A stretch of 64,000 nucleotides of DNA, taken from Cupriavidus agavae. Its GTDB lineage: Bacteria > Pseudomonadota > Gammaproteobacteria > Burkholderiales > Burkholderiaceae. Position 1 is the stretch's first letter, and the number at the start of each line of letters is the position of its first letter. The position numbers and the translations under genes were made by a program. The stretch spans positions 1-64,000 of the forward strand of contig NZ_SGXM01000007.1 of assembly GCF_004217045.1 (NCBI RefSeq), in the 5' to 3' direction. The notes under the pieces are model-generated. The model ran no database searches, was not told the origin of the DNA, and saw only the letters and a list, made by a program, of their open reading frames with translations. Of the stretch, positions 49,905-59,672 are shown in pieces.

Positions 49905-52900
49905 TCCGAAGCCTCCCCGGTTTGTGTCTTTTGTGATTTTGCGCTGTAACGCGCCCCTCGCCGTTCCCCTTGACGGTCGGCCTTGCCGCTGGCGATCAAG
50001 TCGGCAATCGCAGTGTTCCATTGCCCGTCCGTGATGCCGGTAGCTGCGAGGATGTCTGCCTTGGCGTGCCAGCCGACGTGTGTGCTCAGGAAACTGAGGA
50101 TTGATGTGGCTGGCATCGCGCCATTGATGGTGGTCGTGGCACCCTCGAAGTCAAATGAGGGTTGAGTCGCAGCGACATCGATAGCGCGATTGGTACGCGG
50201 AACACGGGTTGAAACACGCGGATTGGAGCCTGCATGCTCCCGTCTGACAATTTCTTCCTCGTAACGTTGACGATTCAACTCCGACAGTCGCCGCAGCACT
50301 TCTGCGCGCGCAGGCTCAGAGATCGTGAAACGAACTCGATCGTTCTCCGGGAGATATGGCACTTCGTGGTACCCATGCCCAAGTGAAATGTCACCCCACC
50401 CATATGCCTTGGCAACGGCGCGATCCACCTCCACGTGGAGGCTGCGCAATTCTTCGACATTTCCAGACGCCTCGTGATAGAGGTTATACAATTTGGTTAG
50501 CCCACCAGAAATCTCAGTGCAAAGCCTCTTTCTTGTCAGGTGCAAGCGCTCTCCAAGTTCTAGCAATATCTTTCGATTCTCCGCGTCAATTATTGGGCAA
50601 GGGAATGTTTCAAACAGATCAGTTTGGGCGTATCTCAGCCCTACGACACCAACGCCCCTGGTTGACCGGTACTGCCATGCCCATGCATGGTGTATCGCCG
50701 AATCAAGTAGGGTCTGCCAGCCAACATCGGGCACCGCAAACACGACAATCTGATCAGAGGCGACGAAATCGTTCGGAAGCTGGCTGAATGTTAGAAATTT
50801 TGAAAGTCGCGCAGTGCCTAGAGCAATTGAACGTCCCTGCTGAGTCGACCAGTCCTCTGGATGGCGCTCGAAGTTTTGCCCGCGACCTATGGCGTGATAA
50901 AGCGCTGGGCGCTTATCGGCGTATTGCCACCAACGTTCAGGAAGTGGCTTGCGCAACACGTATTCACCCCGATCATTGCGACGTTGCCTTTCAGGCTGGA
51001 CGCGTTCACTTATCCACTTCCAGGGCAGTTCGTATTGACGCGCTCGTTCCTCTGACCAGTCCCAGAAGTTAATTACCCAGCGACTCGGGCGTTGTTCTGA
51101 ATTTGAATTGAGGTCATCACCGTTAATATAAGGGAAGATTACCTCCACATTCTTTGGATCGGCATCTAGCATCCGACGTGCTTCCTCCTGAGAAAGCACG
51201 AACCCCATACCGAGCACAATCGAACCCTGATAGGCGATACTCTCGTTGGCTTTTAGCAGTTTGGGGCTCCACTCCTCCCGATTAGAAAGAAACGCCGATA
51301 TATAGGGAGCCGGTCGCCCCAGTAGCGAGCGTTCGCCACGCCACTCACCCTTGTAGACATGAACTCGACTGGTGACAACCGCAGCTTTGCCAGGCCAGGG
51401 TTCATTCGGATAGGCGGCATAGATGACGGCGCCCGCGCCGACCATCGCCTCCAATCCGACCTGCCGCGTGTCACCTTCCGCAATGGTATTGACGGCGAGT
51501 AGCCCGAAACTACAGCCATCGTGCAACAGGGTCCATGCGCGCAGGAAAAAGTAGGCGACCAGATCCGCAGAGCCACGTCGCCCCTCGGCGATATGCGTGA
51601 CCAGCCAATCACGGAATGCCGTGCCCGCGACACCGGTGATGCGTTTCCCTCCCAAGAAGGGCGGATTGCCGACGATCGCATCGAAGCCACCGCGCTCAAG
51701 CGCGAACACTTCCGGAAACTCCAACGGCCAATGGAATGGCCGGCGCGCAGCCTTGTCGGCGGGCAGATCAGTTGCGAGTGCTGAAGAGGCTCTCCTGCGC
51801 AACGAGGCGAACACCTCTTGATCTCCCTCGATAGCCTCCCCAGCCCGAATGGATAGTGATGCCAACTTGTGCCCCAATGCTGGCCCATTGCTAGTGGACG
51901 TAAAAACTTCGCCAATGAAAGCGTCGGCAATGGACTCCGGCACTTCGAGCCTACGTCGGGCTTCGGCATCCAGATGCGCCATGGCTTCCACGTCACGAAT
52001 GTCTCGGATGGGCATCTCGCGTAAGTGGAGCCGAAGTTCGATCGCTTCACGCACGGCCTGCTCGATGTTCTGGCCGAACAGGCGTAGTTGGCCTTGGGCA
52101 TTGGGCGTCATCGAGAGCTGGGTGATTTGGTCCAGCCGATGGATGCCGAGCAGACTGTCGCCACAGCGCAGGTTGTGATCGAGAAAGCCGAACGGTCGAT
52201 CTTTCGCGAGCGTCACCAGCCAAATCGAGAGCTTGGCGAGTTCCACTGCCAGCGGGTTCAAGTCCACGCCATACAGGCAACGCTCGGCAACGAGACGGCG
52301 AGCGATGATGATGCGCTCCTCGGCATCGCGAGGCAGCAGTTCTTGTGTCGCCCCATTCGGCAGTGCTTCGCCATCGACGCTTACGACTTGACCGGCGTCC
52401 TCGGCTCGCGACCAGGCTTCCGCCAGGCGTTCAGCCAGCCAGCGGCAGGCTTGTACCAGGAAGGCGCCCGACCCCATCGCAGGGTCGCAAATTTTGAGGT
52501 CGAGCAGTTCGGCCGGCGACTTGAGTCGCCACTCTGCGCGCGGCAGCCCCTCGGCGGGACCGACATAGGCGATCGGCGTCAACGTTTCGGCGACGATGGC
52601 CTCGGTCAGCGATTTGGGAGTGTAGTGGGTGCCAGTCTCGCGCCTGTCGGAGCCCGTTGTGACCACGAACGCGCCCTTCGGATAGACCAACGGATAGCCC
52701 CAAGGATCGGTGCGCAGCAGATGCCCATAAGGCTTGATGCGACCGAGGAGTTCTGTATCGCCGAGGCAGGCCGTCAACAGCCTTTCGGACAAGGCATCAT
52801 CGACGGGCTTCGCCAAGTCGTTTCGCACCCTGCTTTCGGAACTACCGGAGCGTTCCCGCAGTAGCGCCACCAGCCGATCTTTTCCGTCGAGCTTGGCCGA

Positions 52901-54274
52901 TTCGAGTTCGGCCAACGTCACCAACGGCTTTTCCGCTTTCAGCGTCGCACCGATGTCCAGAGTGACATTGGCCGTCCGTTTGACCGTGCGTTCGAGCAGG
53001 CCCTCGTACACATAGCCGATCTGCTCCACGTCGAGCGCACGGTACGAGAGCGTGCGTCCCTGGAATTGCTGGATGGCCTCCAAGAGCAACAAGACCGTGC
53101 GGTTGTCGATGGGGAGTGGTTTGGCTGGATCAGTGCGCCATGTCGTGCCGGCGCTGCGCCCCTCCAGGAACGGGAAGCGATCCGGATCGAACAGAGAGCC
53201 GCCGAGCGCTGGCAGGCGCAGGTTTTCATGCTCGATTCCACCGAATACGGCGCGGAAGGTGGCGAGCAGGCGTGACCAAGCATCCTTGCGCTTCTCCAGG
53301 ATTTCCGGCTCTTCGACCACCAGTTGAGATCGCAGCGTCGAGATGGCGTAATGGGCTTCGTACTTGCCGTCTCCCATCAGGAGAAGTCCGCGCTCCTCTG
53401 CCGACAGCAAGAACACAAGCCGCATCATCACCGTCAGTGCGGCTTCATACAGTTCCGGCTCGGAGATGCCGCGCAAAAGTTCGCGGCCACGGTCTTGGTC
53501 GGCCTTGTCCAATGCCTGGATCAACACTTCGACCGCGCGGCGGACCTGATCGCCAAGGGCGTCGGTCACCTCGTCCTGGAACCTCAAGGACCGGTCGATG
53601 AGCGCCGGCAGCTTTGCGTCATCGTTGCCGAAGAAGCGACCGCATCGCAGCAGATGGACGAAAGCCTGCAAAGTGACGGGCTCTTGTACCCAGAGACGGG
53701 CATACCAGCTCGCAAAGCTGGTGACAGCTCCAACAGGCGCATCGACCAGCATCCATCGCTCACCGTTGGTGGCCAGGCCGATGCGGCAGCCCTTGGCCCG
53801 GCACAGTGCCACCATGCGCTCGGCGGGCGTGGCGGTCCAACCGTCGAATTTCTGCGCATCGTTCAGATCGACATCAGGTGCATACCGGTGGACGAACATC
53901 AGTGGCGCGTCGTCCTTTTGCTCATCGACCACGGCATAGTCCGGGGCGATGCCGACCCCGTGCTCAATCAGCGTGGTGGCGAGATGTGCTGCACACCACT
54001 CCATGCGCTTCAGTACGTCTCCCTTGCCGTCTTCATCGAGCTCCAGCGTGCGCGCCAACACCTCATCGATCCACGCCGTATGCAGCGCGTCGATCAGCTC
54101 ATCGCCGCTTTCGACCGCATCACACCATTCCTCATAGGTTTGTCGCAGCCGCTTGCGCTTGCCGGGATCTAGCTCTTCCAATCCTTGCGGGAAGACTTCC
54201 TTTAATACGGGCTCGGCCAGGAATGGGCCGGAAATCTCGATCAGCGAGAGCCAGTCTGAAGTTTGATGTGTCAT
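49901..54274 (-). CDS. drmMI: DrmMI, giant adenine-specific DNA methyltransferase
   Basis: Eco57I/PglX-like N6-adenine methylase of 1457 aa. SAM motif I is DPAMGSGAFLVQA (Asp597) and the catalytic motif is NPPF (Asn870). A long N-terminal region (~550 aa) precedes it and a target-recognition-like segment follows; the last ~90 residues look like a winged helix (LSFLSTHVGWHAKADILAAT). In class 1 DISARM DrmMI marks self DNA. PglX-type methylases of BREX are similar, but the drmA/drmB/drmC/drmD context decides for DISARM. Its start overlaps the upstream nuclease gene by 4 bp. Confidence 0.92.
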   Translation of the reverse strand: MTHQTSDWLSLIEISGPFLAEPVLKEVFPQGLEELDPGKRKRLRQTYEEWCDAVESGDELIDALHTAWIDEVLARTLELDEDGKGDVLKRMEWCAAHLATTLIEHGVGIAPDYAVVDEQKDDAPLMFVHRYAPDVDLNDAQKFDGWTATPAERMVALCRAKGCRIGLATNGERWMLVDAPVGAVTSFASWYARLWVQEPVTLQAFVHLLRCGRFFGNDDAKLPALIDRSLRFQDEVTDALGDQVRRAVEVLIQALDKADQDRGRELLRGISEPELYEAALTVMMRLVFLLSAEERGLLLMGDGKYEAHYAISTLRSQLVVEEPEILEKRKDAWSRLLATFRAVFGGIEHENLRLPALGGSLFDPDRFPFLEGRSAGTTWRTDPAKPLPIDNRTVLLLLEAIQQFQGRTLSYRALDVEQIGYVYEGLLERTVKRTANVTLDIGATLKAEKPLVTLAELESAKLDGKDRLVALLRERSGSSESRVRNDLAKPVDDALSERLLTACLGDTELLGRIKPYGHLLRTDPWGYPLVYPKGAFVVTTGSDRRETGTHYTPKSLTEAIVAETLTPIAYVGPAEGLPRAEWRLKSPAELLDLKICDPAMGSGAFLVQACRWLAERLAEAWSRAEDAGQVVSVDGEALPNGATQELLPRDAEERIIIARRLVAERCLYGVDLNPLAVELAKLSIWLVTLAKDRPFGFLDHNLRCGDSLLGIHRLDQITQLSMTPNAQGQLRLFGQNIEQAVREAIELRLHLREMPIRDIRDVEAMAHLDAEARRRLEVPESIADAFIGEVFTSTSNGPALGHKLASLSIRAGEAIEGDQEVFASLRRRASSALATDLPADKAARRPFHWPLEFPEVFALERGGFDAIVGNPPFLGGKRITGVAGTAFRDWLVTHIAEGRRGSADLVAYFFLRAWTLLHDGCSFGLLAVNTIAEGDTRQVGLEAMVGAGAVIYAAYPNEPWPGKAAVVTSRVHVYKGEWRGERSLLGRPAPYISAFLSNREEWSPKLLKANESIAYQGSIVLGMGFVLSQEEARRMLDADPKNVEVIFPYINGDDLNSNSEQRPSRWVINFWDWSEERARQYELPWKWISERVQPERQRRNDRGEYVLRKPLPERWWQYADKRPALYHAIGRGQNFERHPEDWSTQQGRSIALGTARLSKFLTFSQLPNDFVASDQIVVFAVPDVGWQTLLDSAIHHAWAWQYRSTRGVGVVGLRYAQTDLFETFPCPIIDAENRKILLELGERLHLTRKRLCTEISGGLTKLYNLYHEASGNVEELRSLHVEVDRAVAKAYGWGDISLGHGYHEVPYLPENDRVRFTISEPARAEVLRRLSELNRQRYEEEIVRREHAGSNPRVSTRVPRTNRAIDVAATQPSFDFEGATTTINGAMPATSILSFLSTHVGWHAKADILAATGITDGQWNTAIADLIASGKADRQGERRGARYSAKSQKTQTGEASE

Positions 54275-54930
54275 TCGGCTTCGTTTCCTTCAGTCGGCAA
54301 ATCGTCCCGCTCCTCGCGCAAGGTCAGGTTCATTCCATCCTGCGAGTTCTCCCATAGGTGACGGCACGTACATTCTTCGGTCTGTCCACGTGGAATTTCC
54401 AAGTAAGAGCCACATTCTTGGCACCAAGCGAACGAATACATACATGCACGACATTGACCGGCGAGCCACCAGAACAACAGGCCGTCTTCCGTGATCAGAG
54501 CCCCGTCTTGGTCGAGGACGATGCAGTCACGTTGGCAGCAAGGACACATCTCCCACTTGTCCGGTACGATCAAATCGAGAGCTTCTTCGAGAGAGAGAAT
54601 TCTCAGGTCACAGCCTGCATGACTTGCCTTGATCTCCGCAGGCGAGGTCCAGCCATTCGCCGCCACAATGACTGCCTTGCTAGCACCGACTGCATCAGCC
54701 AACGCCAAAACCGACTCGACCTCCCTGACATCGATGGGTTCAGAGTGGAATTTGGCATCGACGACGAGCTTGATGGAATGCCCCTTCGCTTCGAGCTCGA
54801 TCAGGACATCGATTTGGCGAGCGTGTCCGGTGACTTTGTCCGGGATCATCACGTTCCGGAGCACGTTGCCGAATCCATCCGCCTGCTCGTAGAGCACCGC
54901 AACCGCTTCCTGATATTCCTGCCAGTTCAT
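54271..54930 (-). CDS. Mrr-like restriction nuclease with zinc ribbon
   Basis: Protein of 219 aa. Residues ~1-120 show the restriction endonuclease fold of the Mrr type: Asp41 (QIDVLIE) and Asp58-Ala-Lys60 (LVVDAKFHSEPID), followed by ALADAVGASKAVIVA. Residues ~129-190 are rich in paired Cys (CPCC, CRAC, CQEC, CTC), likely zinc ribbons. It overlaps drmD and drmMI by 4 bp on either side, so it is an integral operon gene, yet no such gene is in the described DISARM core. It could cut modified DNA or act as an accessory nuclease. Confidence 0.78.
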   Translation of the reverse strand: MNWQEYQEAVAVLYEQADGFGNVLRNVMIPDKVTGHARQIDVLIELEAKGHSIKLVVDAKFHSEPIDVREVESVLALADAVGASKAVIVAANGWTSPAEIKASHAGCDLRILSLEEALDLIVPDKWEMCPCCQRDCIVLDQDGALITEDGLLFWWLAGQCRACMYSFAWCQECGSYLEIPRGQTEECTCRHLWENSQDGMNLTLREERDDLPTEGNEAE

Positions 54931-57900
54931 CTACTTCCCCCCTGGGCTGCTGACACAGGAACGATGAAGATGACGGCGACCGGGAAAGTGCGATCGACGA
55001 AGCCGGCAAAGCGCTTTTCGATCGCCTCGGTTTCTTGGGTACGTTCTTCCGGAATGCGGGCGAGTCGAGCTTCCAGGGCGGCGGTATCGCGTCGCAATTG
55101 AGTACGCTCGTCCTCAGAGAACAGGGAGAGCTGCTCGGGTTCTTCGTCTTTGCGGAGCTCTGCCCGGATCGCCTTTTCCAGTTCATCGAGCACAGTGGCG
55201 ATGTCTGCGATCTCTTTCTGCTTGCGCGTTTCGAGGGTGTTAGCCAAAAACTTCAGTCGGTCTTTCGAGCGGGCATCGACGGATTGGAGTACGGCCTCAC
55301 GCGCACGCTCGAACCGGACCCTCAACGCATCGAACAGTCCGGCATCAGCAATGATGGGTTCGCCACCGTCGAGCCATTGCTGAACGCGGGTCACGCTGTC
55401 CTCTCGACGGAAAGACTGGTCCCGCAGATAGCCCCCGGAGACGGTTAGTTCTTCGTGCAAGCGATGGTGATTGCCACCGGTAATCACTAGGCGGGAGACG
55501 ACGACCACGGCAGGGCCATCGACCAGACCGTCTGGTACGGCGCGCACCGTGACGCGATGCAACCTTTTCACGTCGTCCTGTGCCCAAATTTCCGCGCGCA
55601 GCAAGCGCAGGCACATCTGTACCAAGCGATGGTTGAGGTGGACCAGAACCACGTCATCGCGTCCGGCAGCGACCTCATGATCGAAGGTGATCGGGCGAGT
55701 GCGCTGCGTATGCGGATGACGTAGGCCTTCGGCGCAACGCGCCCAAGAGCCAGACAGAGCAGGCATCTTGAAGACGGTGCCGTTGAGTGCACCTTCGAGC
55801 TCGACCACTTCCAGCGGCGGTTTGTCGGCCAAGGCCAGGCCGGCTTTGACGGCCATGTAGATGTGGTCTGGGCTGAGGTGAAAATCCTGCTTCGTGGTCA
55901 GAAGGCGGTCGTGCAACTTGGCGACGCGATCCTTGAGCTCCCGTTCGGCGTGGACAAAACGCCGCGCCTTAGCGATCTTGGCTTCTGCGATACGAGTGTC
56001 GAGGTCTTTCAGAGAACCTTCGATCAAGCCGGACATCTGCGGAGCGATGACCGGGTTCACGCTGCCCATGTCGGCGCGCATCGAATCCAGCTTGCGCAGG
56101 GCCCGCAAGATGTCGTCGCCATGGCCGCCAATCGTTGCAGTGCCCGGCCCGCCGCCATCGACGGGATGCCAAATCAACACCTCTTTCTGCCGCTGCCCGT
56201 GGCGATCGATACGGCCGTTGCGCTGCTCCATCACATTGGGGTTGTACGGAATCTCAAGGTGGATGAGGCAGTTGCAATGATTTTGGAGGTCGATACCTTC
56301 GGATGCAGCGTCCGTAGCCAGCAGTATGCGAATGGGGGAGTCCTTGGGCGAAGCCTGGAACGCAGCCTTGACCTTCTCGCGTTCGCTTTGATCCATCCCG
56401 CCGTGCAAGATGGCCAAGCGTTCCGCACCGAAGCCGTGGCTGGCCAGGATTTCGTGCATCCACTGGTGTGTCGTGCGGTATTCGGTGAAAAGGATGACGC
56501 GCCGGTCGTTCCACTGTCCTTCCGGTTTGAGGCTGGACGACAGCCAGTCGAGTATGGTTTTGGCCTTCGAATCGGCTTGGTGCTTGGTTCGCTGCGCCCA
56601 CTGCTGCAGTTCTGCCAACATCTCTTGCTGCTCTGGCGTCAGCGGTGGAGCTTGGCAGGATGCTTCCTCGACTGCGTCGGACTGCGCTTCCTCGACATCC
56701 CGGTCATCGGCGTAGTCTTCTTCGATCCGAAGGATGGCTTTGCGCAGAATGCGCTCGGCCAACGGGTCTTTACCCCTCTTTTGCCTGCCCGCGGACAAGG
56801 TCGCAAGGTGCTTCTCCAAAGTGGCGGCGAACGCTGCCGGGGACGAGAACAGACGCTTCTTGAGGAGCTGATCGACGAACGAGACCCCGAATGACGACCC
56901 GCTGTCGTGGGCGCTCTGTTCGCGGCTGGCGCAGAAGTCGTTCAACTTGCTGTGCATCGCGCGCTCTTCCGGCGTATAGGCAACTTCGAGCGCCTGCAAC
57001 TTGCGTGTCGCATATAGCGGTTCGCCCTCGGCATCGACGAGCTCGCTCTTGAGGCGACGGATCATCACCTGCGCGAGTTGCTTCTCGTCCGGCAGGATGT
57101 TGCGAGCGAACCGCTGGTCGTCCAATAGTTCCAGCAGCGAGGTAAATGACTCTGTATAGCCGTTGTGCGGTGTGGCGGTCAGGAAAAGCCGGTGCTGGAA
57201 GTGAGGCCCGATAGAACGGATGAGCCGCGTGCGCTGACTCTCCAGGGCATAGTGAACGCTCGCGGCCGGCGCAACGTTGTGAGCCTCATCGACCACGAGT
57301 AAATCGAACTTTCGCGGGTAACCGAGATGCGGCGGCAGCACGTCGCGCAGGGCGCGCAAGCCTTCTCCGCCTTTGGCCCAGTCCATAGACGTGATCAGTC
57401 TTGGATAGGATGTCCACGGGTTGGCATGGATGCCGCGCTCACGCCGTAGCTGCTTGACGTAAGAGGTATCGACCACACGGAAATCAAGGCCGAACTTTTC
57501 GAGCATCTCCACACGCCATTTTTCTTGCAATGACGCGGGACATACGATCAGCACGGTTCGCGCCCGATGACGTAGCAACATCTCCTGAATGACGAGCCCG
57601 GCTTCGATGGTCTTGCCCAGACCGACATCGTCCGCGATCAGGAGGTTGACGCGGGCCATGTCGATGGCGCGCACCAATGGGTCGAGCTGGAAGTCCTCGA
57701 TGCTGACACCGCTACGGAATGGGGCTTGCAGAAAGCCCCGATCGGCGTTGGTTGCAGCGCCCCAGCGCACCGCGTCGAGGAACGCTTCCAGCGTCGAGGC
57801 TTCGTCTTGCCCGGTGATGCTCGGGAGACCAGCCCGCTCGATGACGGCAGCGCCGGGTTCGATCTCCCAGATCACTTCGAGCGTTTCGCCGAGGCCATCT

Positions 57901-58067
57901 TCGTCGATGGAAGACAGCGTGACGGCATTTTGTGGAGCCGTAGTCGCCTCCTGAGTGGAGGTGGCTACGTCGGCGACGACCCACTGCCTGCGCCGGACCT
58001 CGACCAATTGGCCAGGCTCGGGGCGAGCCGAGTACCGCTGGTTGGTTATTTCATTCGATGCTTCCAT
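54927..58067 (-). CDS. drmD: DrmD, SNF2-like DISARM helicase
   Basis: SWI2/SNF2 ATPase, 1046 aa, the marker of class 1 DISARM. Walker A is DDVGLGKT (Lys152), motif II is DEAH (Asp260-His263), and the C-terminal lobe has ATDAASEGIDLQ and QRNGRIDRHGQ (motifs V and VI). A long helical C terminus of ~350 aa follows. The start ATG (MEASNEITNQ) lies inside the end of vsr (17 bp overlap). Confidence 0.92.
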   Translation of the reverse strand: MEASNEITNQRYSARPEPGQLVEVRRRQWVVADVATSTQEATTAPQNAVTLSSIDEDGLGETLEVIWEIEPGAAVIERAGLPSITGQDEASTLEAFLDAVRWGAATNADRGFLQAPFRSGVSIEDFQLDPLVRAIDMARVNLLIADDVGLGKTIEAGLVIQEMLLRHRARTVLIVCPASLQEKWRVEMLEKFGLDFRVVDTSYVKQLRRERGIHANPWTSYPRLITSMDWAKGGEGLRALRDVLPPHLGYPRKFDLLVVDEAHNVAPAASVHYALESQRTRLIRSIGPHFQHRLFLTATPHNGYTESFTSLLELLDDQRFARNILPDEKQLAQVMIRRLKSELVDAEGEPLYATRKLQALEVAYTPEERAMHSKLNDFCASREQSAHDSGSSFGVSFVDQLLKKRLFSSPAAFAATLEKHLATLSAGRQKRGKDPLAERILRKAILRIEEDYADDRDVEEAQSDAVEEASCQAPPLTPEQQEMLAELQQWAQRTKHQADSKAKTILDWLSSSLKPEGQWNDRRVILFTEYRTTHQWMHEILASHGFGAERLAILHGGMDQSEREKVKAAFQASPKDSPIRILLATDAASEGIDLQNHCNCLIHLEIPYNPNVMEQRNGRIDRHGQRQKEVLIWHPVDGGGPGTATIGGHGDDILRALRKLDSMRADMGSVNPVIAPQMSGLIEGSLKDLDTRIAEAKIAKARRFVHAERELKDRVAKLHDRLLTTKQDFHLSPDHIYMAVKAGLALADKPPLEVVELEGALNGTVFKMPALSGSWARCAEGLRHPHTQRTRPITFDHEVAAGRDDVVLVHLNHRLVQMCLRLLRAEIWAQDDVKRLHRVTVRAVPDGLVDGPAVVVVSRLVITGGNHHRLHEELTVSGGYLRDQSFRREDSVTRVQQWLDGGEPIIADAGLFDALRVRFERAREAVLQSVDARSKDRLKFLANTLETRKQKEIADIATVLDELEKAIRAELRKDEEPEQLSLFSEDERTQLRRDTAALEARLARIPEERTQETEAIEKRFAGFVDRTFPVAVIFIVPVSAAQGGSR

Positions 58068-58545
58068 GCGATTGATCGGCTCCCTGTTCGGTGTGCGCAG
58101 CGCCTCTTGATGAGCGCGCTGCCTTCTTATGCTTTGCGTTGGTGACTTCCTGGGCGACGGTGGCCGCAGCTTCGACCGCAGACTCGTGACGCCAGATTCT
58201 CAGCACGGTCCATCCCGCCTCGCGCAGACGCTCGTTGGTGTCCGCATCGCGAGCCCGATTCGCTTCGATCTTCTGCTTCCAGAGCTCCGCGTTCCGTTTG
58301 GGCCAAGTGGCATGTATCGGGCAGCCATGCCAAAAACACCCATCGACGAAAACGGCGATCTTGAGGCCGGGGAAGGCAATGTCGGCGACGCGCCGAGGCT
58401 TCGACAACACCACGTAATCGACGCGGTAACGCAACCCGAGCCGGAAGAGTTCCCGGCGCAGCGCAATTTCCGCATCCGTGTCCTTTTGGCGCACCCGCGC
58501 CATGCGACGGCTGGCGTCTGCCGAGGATGGGGGTATGCGCGTCAT
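58051..58545 (-). CDS. vsr: Very short patch repair endonuclease Vsr
   Basis: Vsr-type nuclease, 164 aa. The catalytic block RVADIAFPGLKIAVFVDGCF (residues ~52-71, Asp55) followed by WHGCPIH is diagnostic. Vsr nicks at T:G mismatches made by deamination of 5-methylcytosine and is normally paired with a C5 methyltransferase, which here is the next gene upstream. The ATG at 58545 is used. The ~40 residues at the C terminus are longer and more polar than usual and overlap drmD. Confidence 0.92.
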   Translation of the reverse strand: MTRIPPSSADASRRMARVRQKDTDAEIALRRELFRLGLRYRVDYVVLSKPRRVADIAFPGLKIAVFVDGCFWHGCPIHATWPKRNAELWKQKIEANRARDADTNERLREAGWTVLRIWRHESAVEAAATVAQEVTNAKHKKAARSSRGAAHTEQGADQSHGSIE

Positions 58546-58566
58546 TCGATGCGTCCGCCCAAGCCA

Positions 58567-59610
58567 TCATTGCGCTGGCAGCGACTCAAGATGCCGCGAA
58601 ATGCTCTTCGCGATGGCGCGGCCGAGTTCGACGGGGACGGCGTTGCCGATCAATCGCCCGAGGGTGGTAAAGCTGACTTCGCCTTTCCGGGGAACGAACT
58701 TATAGGAGCGAGGAAAGCTCTGGAGGATGGCCGCCTCCCGCAACGAAATGGCACGGTGCTGTTCCGGATGCCCGAATCGGCCATTCCCGAACCCGTAGCA
58801 CTGCGTTGTCATCGTGGGAGAAGGTTTATCCCATTCCATGCGCCCATACACCCCAGGATAGGTTCGGCCGGTATCTGCCTTGTGGCAATCGGCGACCAAG
58901 TCCTCGGGCCAGTCCCGCCATGTGCCACCGGGGCGCGAATAAATAATGCGTCGCAGGTTTTTCTCGGTCAGGGATGCCGACGTGTGCAATTTATCCCGCT
59001 CCGCAGACTCGCCGGCCCGAAGGGGTTTCAGTCGGCCGATCGCTTGACGCACCGTCTTTGGCTTCTTCTGCATCGGCGGGATCATCTCGATGTCCCCGTG
59101 CCGCGACGCCAGTAGCACCATCCGTCGGCGCATCTGCGGCACCCCATATTGGGAGCTATCCACCACCTTGAACCACACCTTGTATTCGAGGCGTCTCAGC
59201 GTATCGACGAAATCGTGAAAGACCTCATGCTTCGCTACAGTCGGCACATTCTCCATGGTAATAATGTCCGGCTTGGTGTCTTCAGCGAGGCGGGCAAAAT
59301 GGTATAGCAAGCCCCATTTCCCTTCTTTGCCGTCAGTTTCGTAACGCTGTGCATATGTCGAAAATGGCTGACAGGGCGCGCAACCGGCCAAAATTCTTAT
59401 TTCGGAATCACCGAACAGCTTCGTCAATTCCTCACTAGTTAAATTTTTGACATCACATTCGATGAATTTCCCTGGATTGTTCGCTTCGTAGGGGTAACGG
59501 CATGCCGGGTCCAAGTCGATTCCTGCCATGACAGGAAGCCCCTCCAGAACGAACCCATGCGTGAGTCCGCCCGCCCCGCAAAACAAATCTACACAAGAAA
59601 TTCTCGCCAT
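58567..59610 (-). CDS. dcm: C5-cytosine DNA methyltransferase (Dcm type)
   Basis: DNA cytosine methyltransferase, 347 aa. Motif I ISCVDLFCGAGGLTHGF, motif IV GCAPCQPFS (catalytic Cys), motif VI MENVP, motif VIII QMRRRM and the C-terminal motif IX/X region (LGRLIGNAVPV) are complete. ATG 59610 is chosen because AGGA lies seven bases upstream; ATG 59676, which overlaps the HTH stop, would add 22 non-conserved residues. Its paired vsr follows. It might be the drmMII-like methylase of class 2 DISARM or an independent recruit; sequence alone cannot tell. Confidence 0.9.
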   Translation of the reverse strand: MARISCVDLFCGAGGLTHGFVLEGLPVMAGIDLDPACRYPYEANNPGKFIECDVKNLTSEELTKLFGDSEIRILAGCAPCQPFSTYAQRYETDGKEGKWGLLYHFARLAEDTKPDIITMENVPTVAKHEVFHDFVDTLRRLEYKVWFKVVDSSQYGVPQMRRRMVLLASRHGDIEMIPPMQKKPKTVRQAIGRLKPLRAGESAERDKLHTSASLTEKNLRRIIYSRPGGTWRDWPEDLVADCHKADTGRTYPGVYGRMEWDKPSPTMTTQCYGFGNGRFGHPEQHRAISLREAAILQSFPRSYKFVPRKGEVSFTTLGRLIGNAVPVELGRAIAKSISRHLESLPAQ

Positions 59611-59672
59611 ATCCGTTTCCTCAAGCGATCCTTCGGCACCAGCGTGCGGTGACCGCAAATCTTTAGATCTGC

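Noticed and set aside
49901-54274. BREX system (PglX methylase)
   Set aside because: The methylase resembles PglX, but no pglZ, brxC or brxL is present, and drmA, drmB, drmC and drmD are adjacent.
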